From the NCBI GenBank assembly GCA_947561395.2, contig OX387190.1, positions 13,634,858 to 13,698,857 of the forward strand: a DNA stretch of 64,000 bases, written 5' to 3'. Position 1 is the stretch's first letter, and each line of letters opens with the position of its first letter. This DNA is from Buxus sempervirens (taxonomy: Eukaryota; Streptophyta; Magnoliopsida; Buxales; Buxaceae). The notes beneath the pieces are model-generated. The model did no database searches and was not told the DNA's origin. It saw only the letters and a list, made by a program, of their open reading frames with translations. Shown here one piece after another: positions 62,010 to 64,000 of the stretch. A program made the translations under genes and the position numbers.

Positions 62010-64000
62010 TGTAACGCCCCAGATCCAAGTGCTGTGTTTTTTTTTTTTTTTAAATGGATCAGGGCATTACTTGAATGATAGCAAGACAATGAAGTACATG
62101 GTATAAAAAGGTTGAGATAAATTAGAGTATGCTAAGGAACTTTTTCATTATCAAACTTACAAGAGTTACAAGTGGAAACATAAACTAAGAACTAATTTAC
62201 AATATCAACTCATATTTGGGTCTCAACTAAATACTACCCTTTTCACAATCATCTCAAGCTTGTTGACCTCTCCAAGAATACCTGAAAAATGGGGAAAACT
62301 AGAGTGAGATATAAATCTCAACAAGTAGCAATACGCATGCTATAAAATAGTCCATACTTTTATAAAACAAGTAATGAGGTATGCGATTAAACCAAATCAA
62401 TGATAATAATAATAATAATACATAAATCATAACAATCAGCAAACCACACTGGTGACATCACAGGACTAATAGAATCGTAAACAGAGTACTACAGACATTT
62501 GCCAATATGCTACCTGACCAATTTACAGGTGGGCCAGCCACTACCGGTCAGGCTATTCGACACCCAACGGAAGTACTCAACCGATACCCGAGTGAGTTAG
62601 CATGTATGGTCCAACCGATCCAGGAGTGGATAACGTAGCAACCGACCAATCCAAGAGTGGTACTATCCTCGAGATGATGGAATGCCTATGACCCATAATA
62701 AGAACACCAAAAAACATTTCCATTTACTAGCTACTCTATGGATCCATTAAGAGCTAAGCCTGCTAGATACAACTTCACAATCAAAAACCTTAAATAACTT
62801 AATAATGCATCAATCAATACTATAAGTTCTAAATCTTCAATAAACAATTCATCTCAATCTCAAATATCTCATCTCAAGTACACAGGGCATCTTTGAGTAC
62901 ACGGAGGTATCAACATCCCAAGTAAATGGGGCATCCCCGAGTACACAAAGGTAAAACAATGATTCTGCCAATTTATCGATGAAACCATATGCAAATATTC
63001 AAAAATATAATATTAAATGTAAGAAATTGCTTAAATATGGAAATAAATAGAAAACACAATCCAAACCTTGAAAATATAATATTTATAGTAAAACATGACC
63101 AAACTCTTGATTAAATACCTAAACAGTAGTTTATTAATGTGAACACTCTTAAATTACTTATATTTAAGTATTAGATGACTTACTAAATTAATATATTAGG
63201 TCTTGCTTAATTTCATCTCCTAGTTGATTGTTATTCTCAATAATTTACTTAATAATGCCTAAATTTCTCCTATTAAGAACCTAAGATGTCAAAACTTATT
63301 TAACATTGATATTTAATCCTTTCATAGGTTAATTTAGGTCTGTAATGAAGTTTAGGAATATGTTACATTATCCAAAACAAATTCTAAGTAGATTAATTCC
63401 ACATATTCCTCAAAACTCTTCTATTAAATCCATCTTTACATTCAGCGTTCCAAATTACTATTCTTTTATCCAAATTTGATTCCGCTACTTCCTACATCTC
63501 AAGTTAACCTACTTACAAGTGTTACAACTTTAGAATTTCAAGAAAAATCATTAAAAATTGATTTGGGCACAAAATCCAAAATCTGAAAAATCTAACAATG
63601 GTCGCTTGACATTGCGCTCGAGCGGCCTATTAGGCGTCCATTATTGGGTGAAATTTTTCTTAGACACTCGGGATCTCGCTCAAGCATCTTCCTGGGCGTT
63701 GAGTTTCAAGGTTCTGTTATTTTGTTTTTAAAATACACAGGTGAGGTGCCTGCAATTGCGCTCGAGCGCCGACGAGCATTCGGCCAATTTCAGTGTATTT
63801 TCTGTGTTTTTCTAATTTTCCGAATTATAAAATACTTTTTATAATTTTAATTGCTTCTAATCTTCATATCTTCATCCTAAATCACTTCTAAAACAATCCT
63901 AACACGTCTCCTAGGGGTTAATTAAGGATCTCAATAATGGTGATCGCTGGATAATCACCCACATTTTATATCACATCAGAGTGCACAATTCAACATTTCT
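62010..64000 (-). mobile_element. D4: B/D-family LTR, cut by window edge
   Basis: It begins TGTAACGCCCCAGATCC at 62010 (flank TATGT). Acceptor TTTTTCAG|GTATTC on the minus strand near 62283; palindrome cluster 63598-63780. It matches D2 (39880-40900 and 43725-43900) along its length, e.g. GAACACTCTTAAATTACTTA. A short (ATA)n run lies at 62402-62422. Its 5' part with TATA and donor is outside the window. No ORF. Confidence 0.75.
63598..63780 (-). repeat. D4 palindrome cluster (GCTTGA / TCGAGC)
   Basis: CGCTTGACATTGCGCTCGAGCG, ACTCGGGATCTCGCTCAAGC and GCGCTCGAGCGCC; aligned with D2 40730-40840. Confidence 0.7.

Noticed and set aside
1-64000. tRNA, rRNA, organellar or bacterial genes
   Set aside because: No matching stretches recognised on either strand.

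Overview
This window is nuclear DNA from a flowering plant, most likely a dicot (species not identifiable). It is almost entirely nested LTR retrotransposons piled into one decayed plant gene. I see no intact host gene and no rRNA or tRNA gene. The plant origin is shown by a Tat/Ogre-type Ty3-gypsy element with two RNase H domains, by TATAAATAG promoters in many LTRs, and by a plant ZMYM1-like (DUF4371/hAT-dimerisation) gene remnant.

Backbone: one minus-strand hAT-derived gene survives as four pieces in the correct order: 58105-57490 (N-terminus), 52270-51784, 32277-32122 and 16228-15250 (C-terminal half). About 2.2 kb of coding remnant is spread over 43 kb. The gaps are B3 (52271-57489, holding C5), D2 (32278-51783, holding C2, C3, C4 and B2a, which itself holds B1), and the full-length element A2 (16229-32121). 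Removing each insert with one copy of its 5-bp target duplication rejoins the protein. The family letters A to E are my own labels.

A2 is a 15.9-kb Tat/Ogre-like element: two about 1.8-kb LTRs, primer binding site, 3-kb leader with a 32-unit hairpin minisatellite, gag, protease with a G-patch, RT, two RNases H, integrase, 2-kb 3' UTR and polypurine tract. It is closed by frameshifts and a stop codon. A related minus-strand copy at the left end (A1) has lost PR-RT-INT, keeps gag, and sits behind a different LTR (C0) with a 133-nt intron.

Everything else is solo or truncated LTRs of two superfamilies. Family C (C0-C5, 2.6-3.8 kb, minus strand) has LTR ends TGTA/TGTC...GCACA and looks distantly related to the A LTR. 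Family B/D (B0-B4, D1-D4) ends in TGTARCRCCCC-type termini and carries a splice donor and acceptor inside the LTR.

The main discovery candidate is a shared architecture in these LTRs: clusters of short stem-loops in which the loop is kept constant while the stem changes in a compensated way. In family C, each LTR has one cluster just upstream of the TATA box and a second one 0.9-1.9 kb downstream. Both clusters use the same element-specific stem word, and the word differs between elements. In B1, seven hairpins share the loop AAACCCTGAGTAGG with five different paired stems. This looks like an LTR identity code, or a fast-evolving structured RNA or binding-site system. I know of no description of it.
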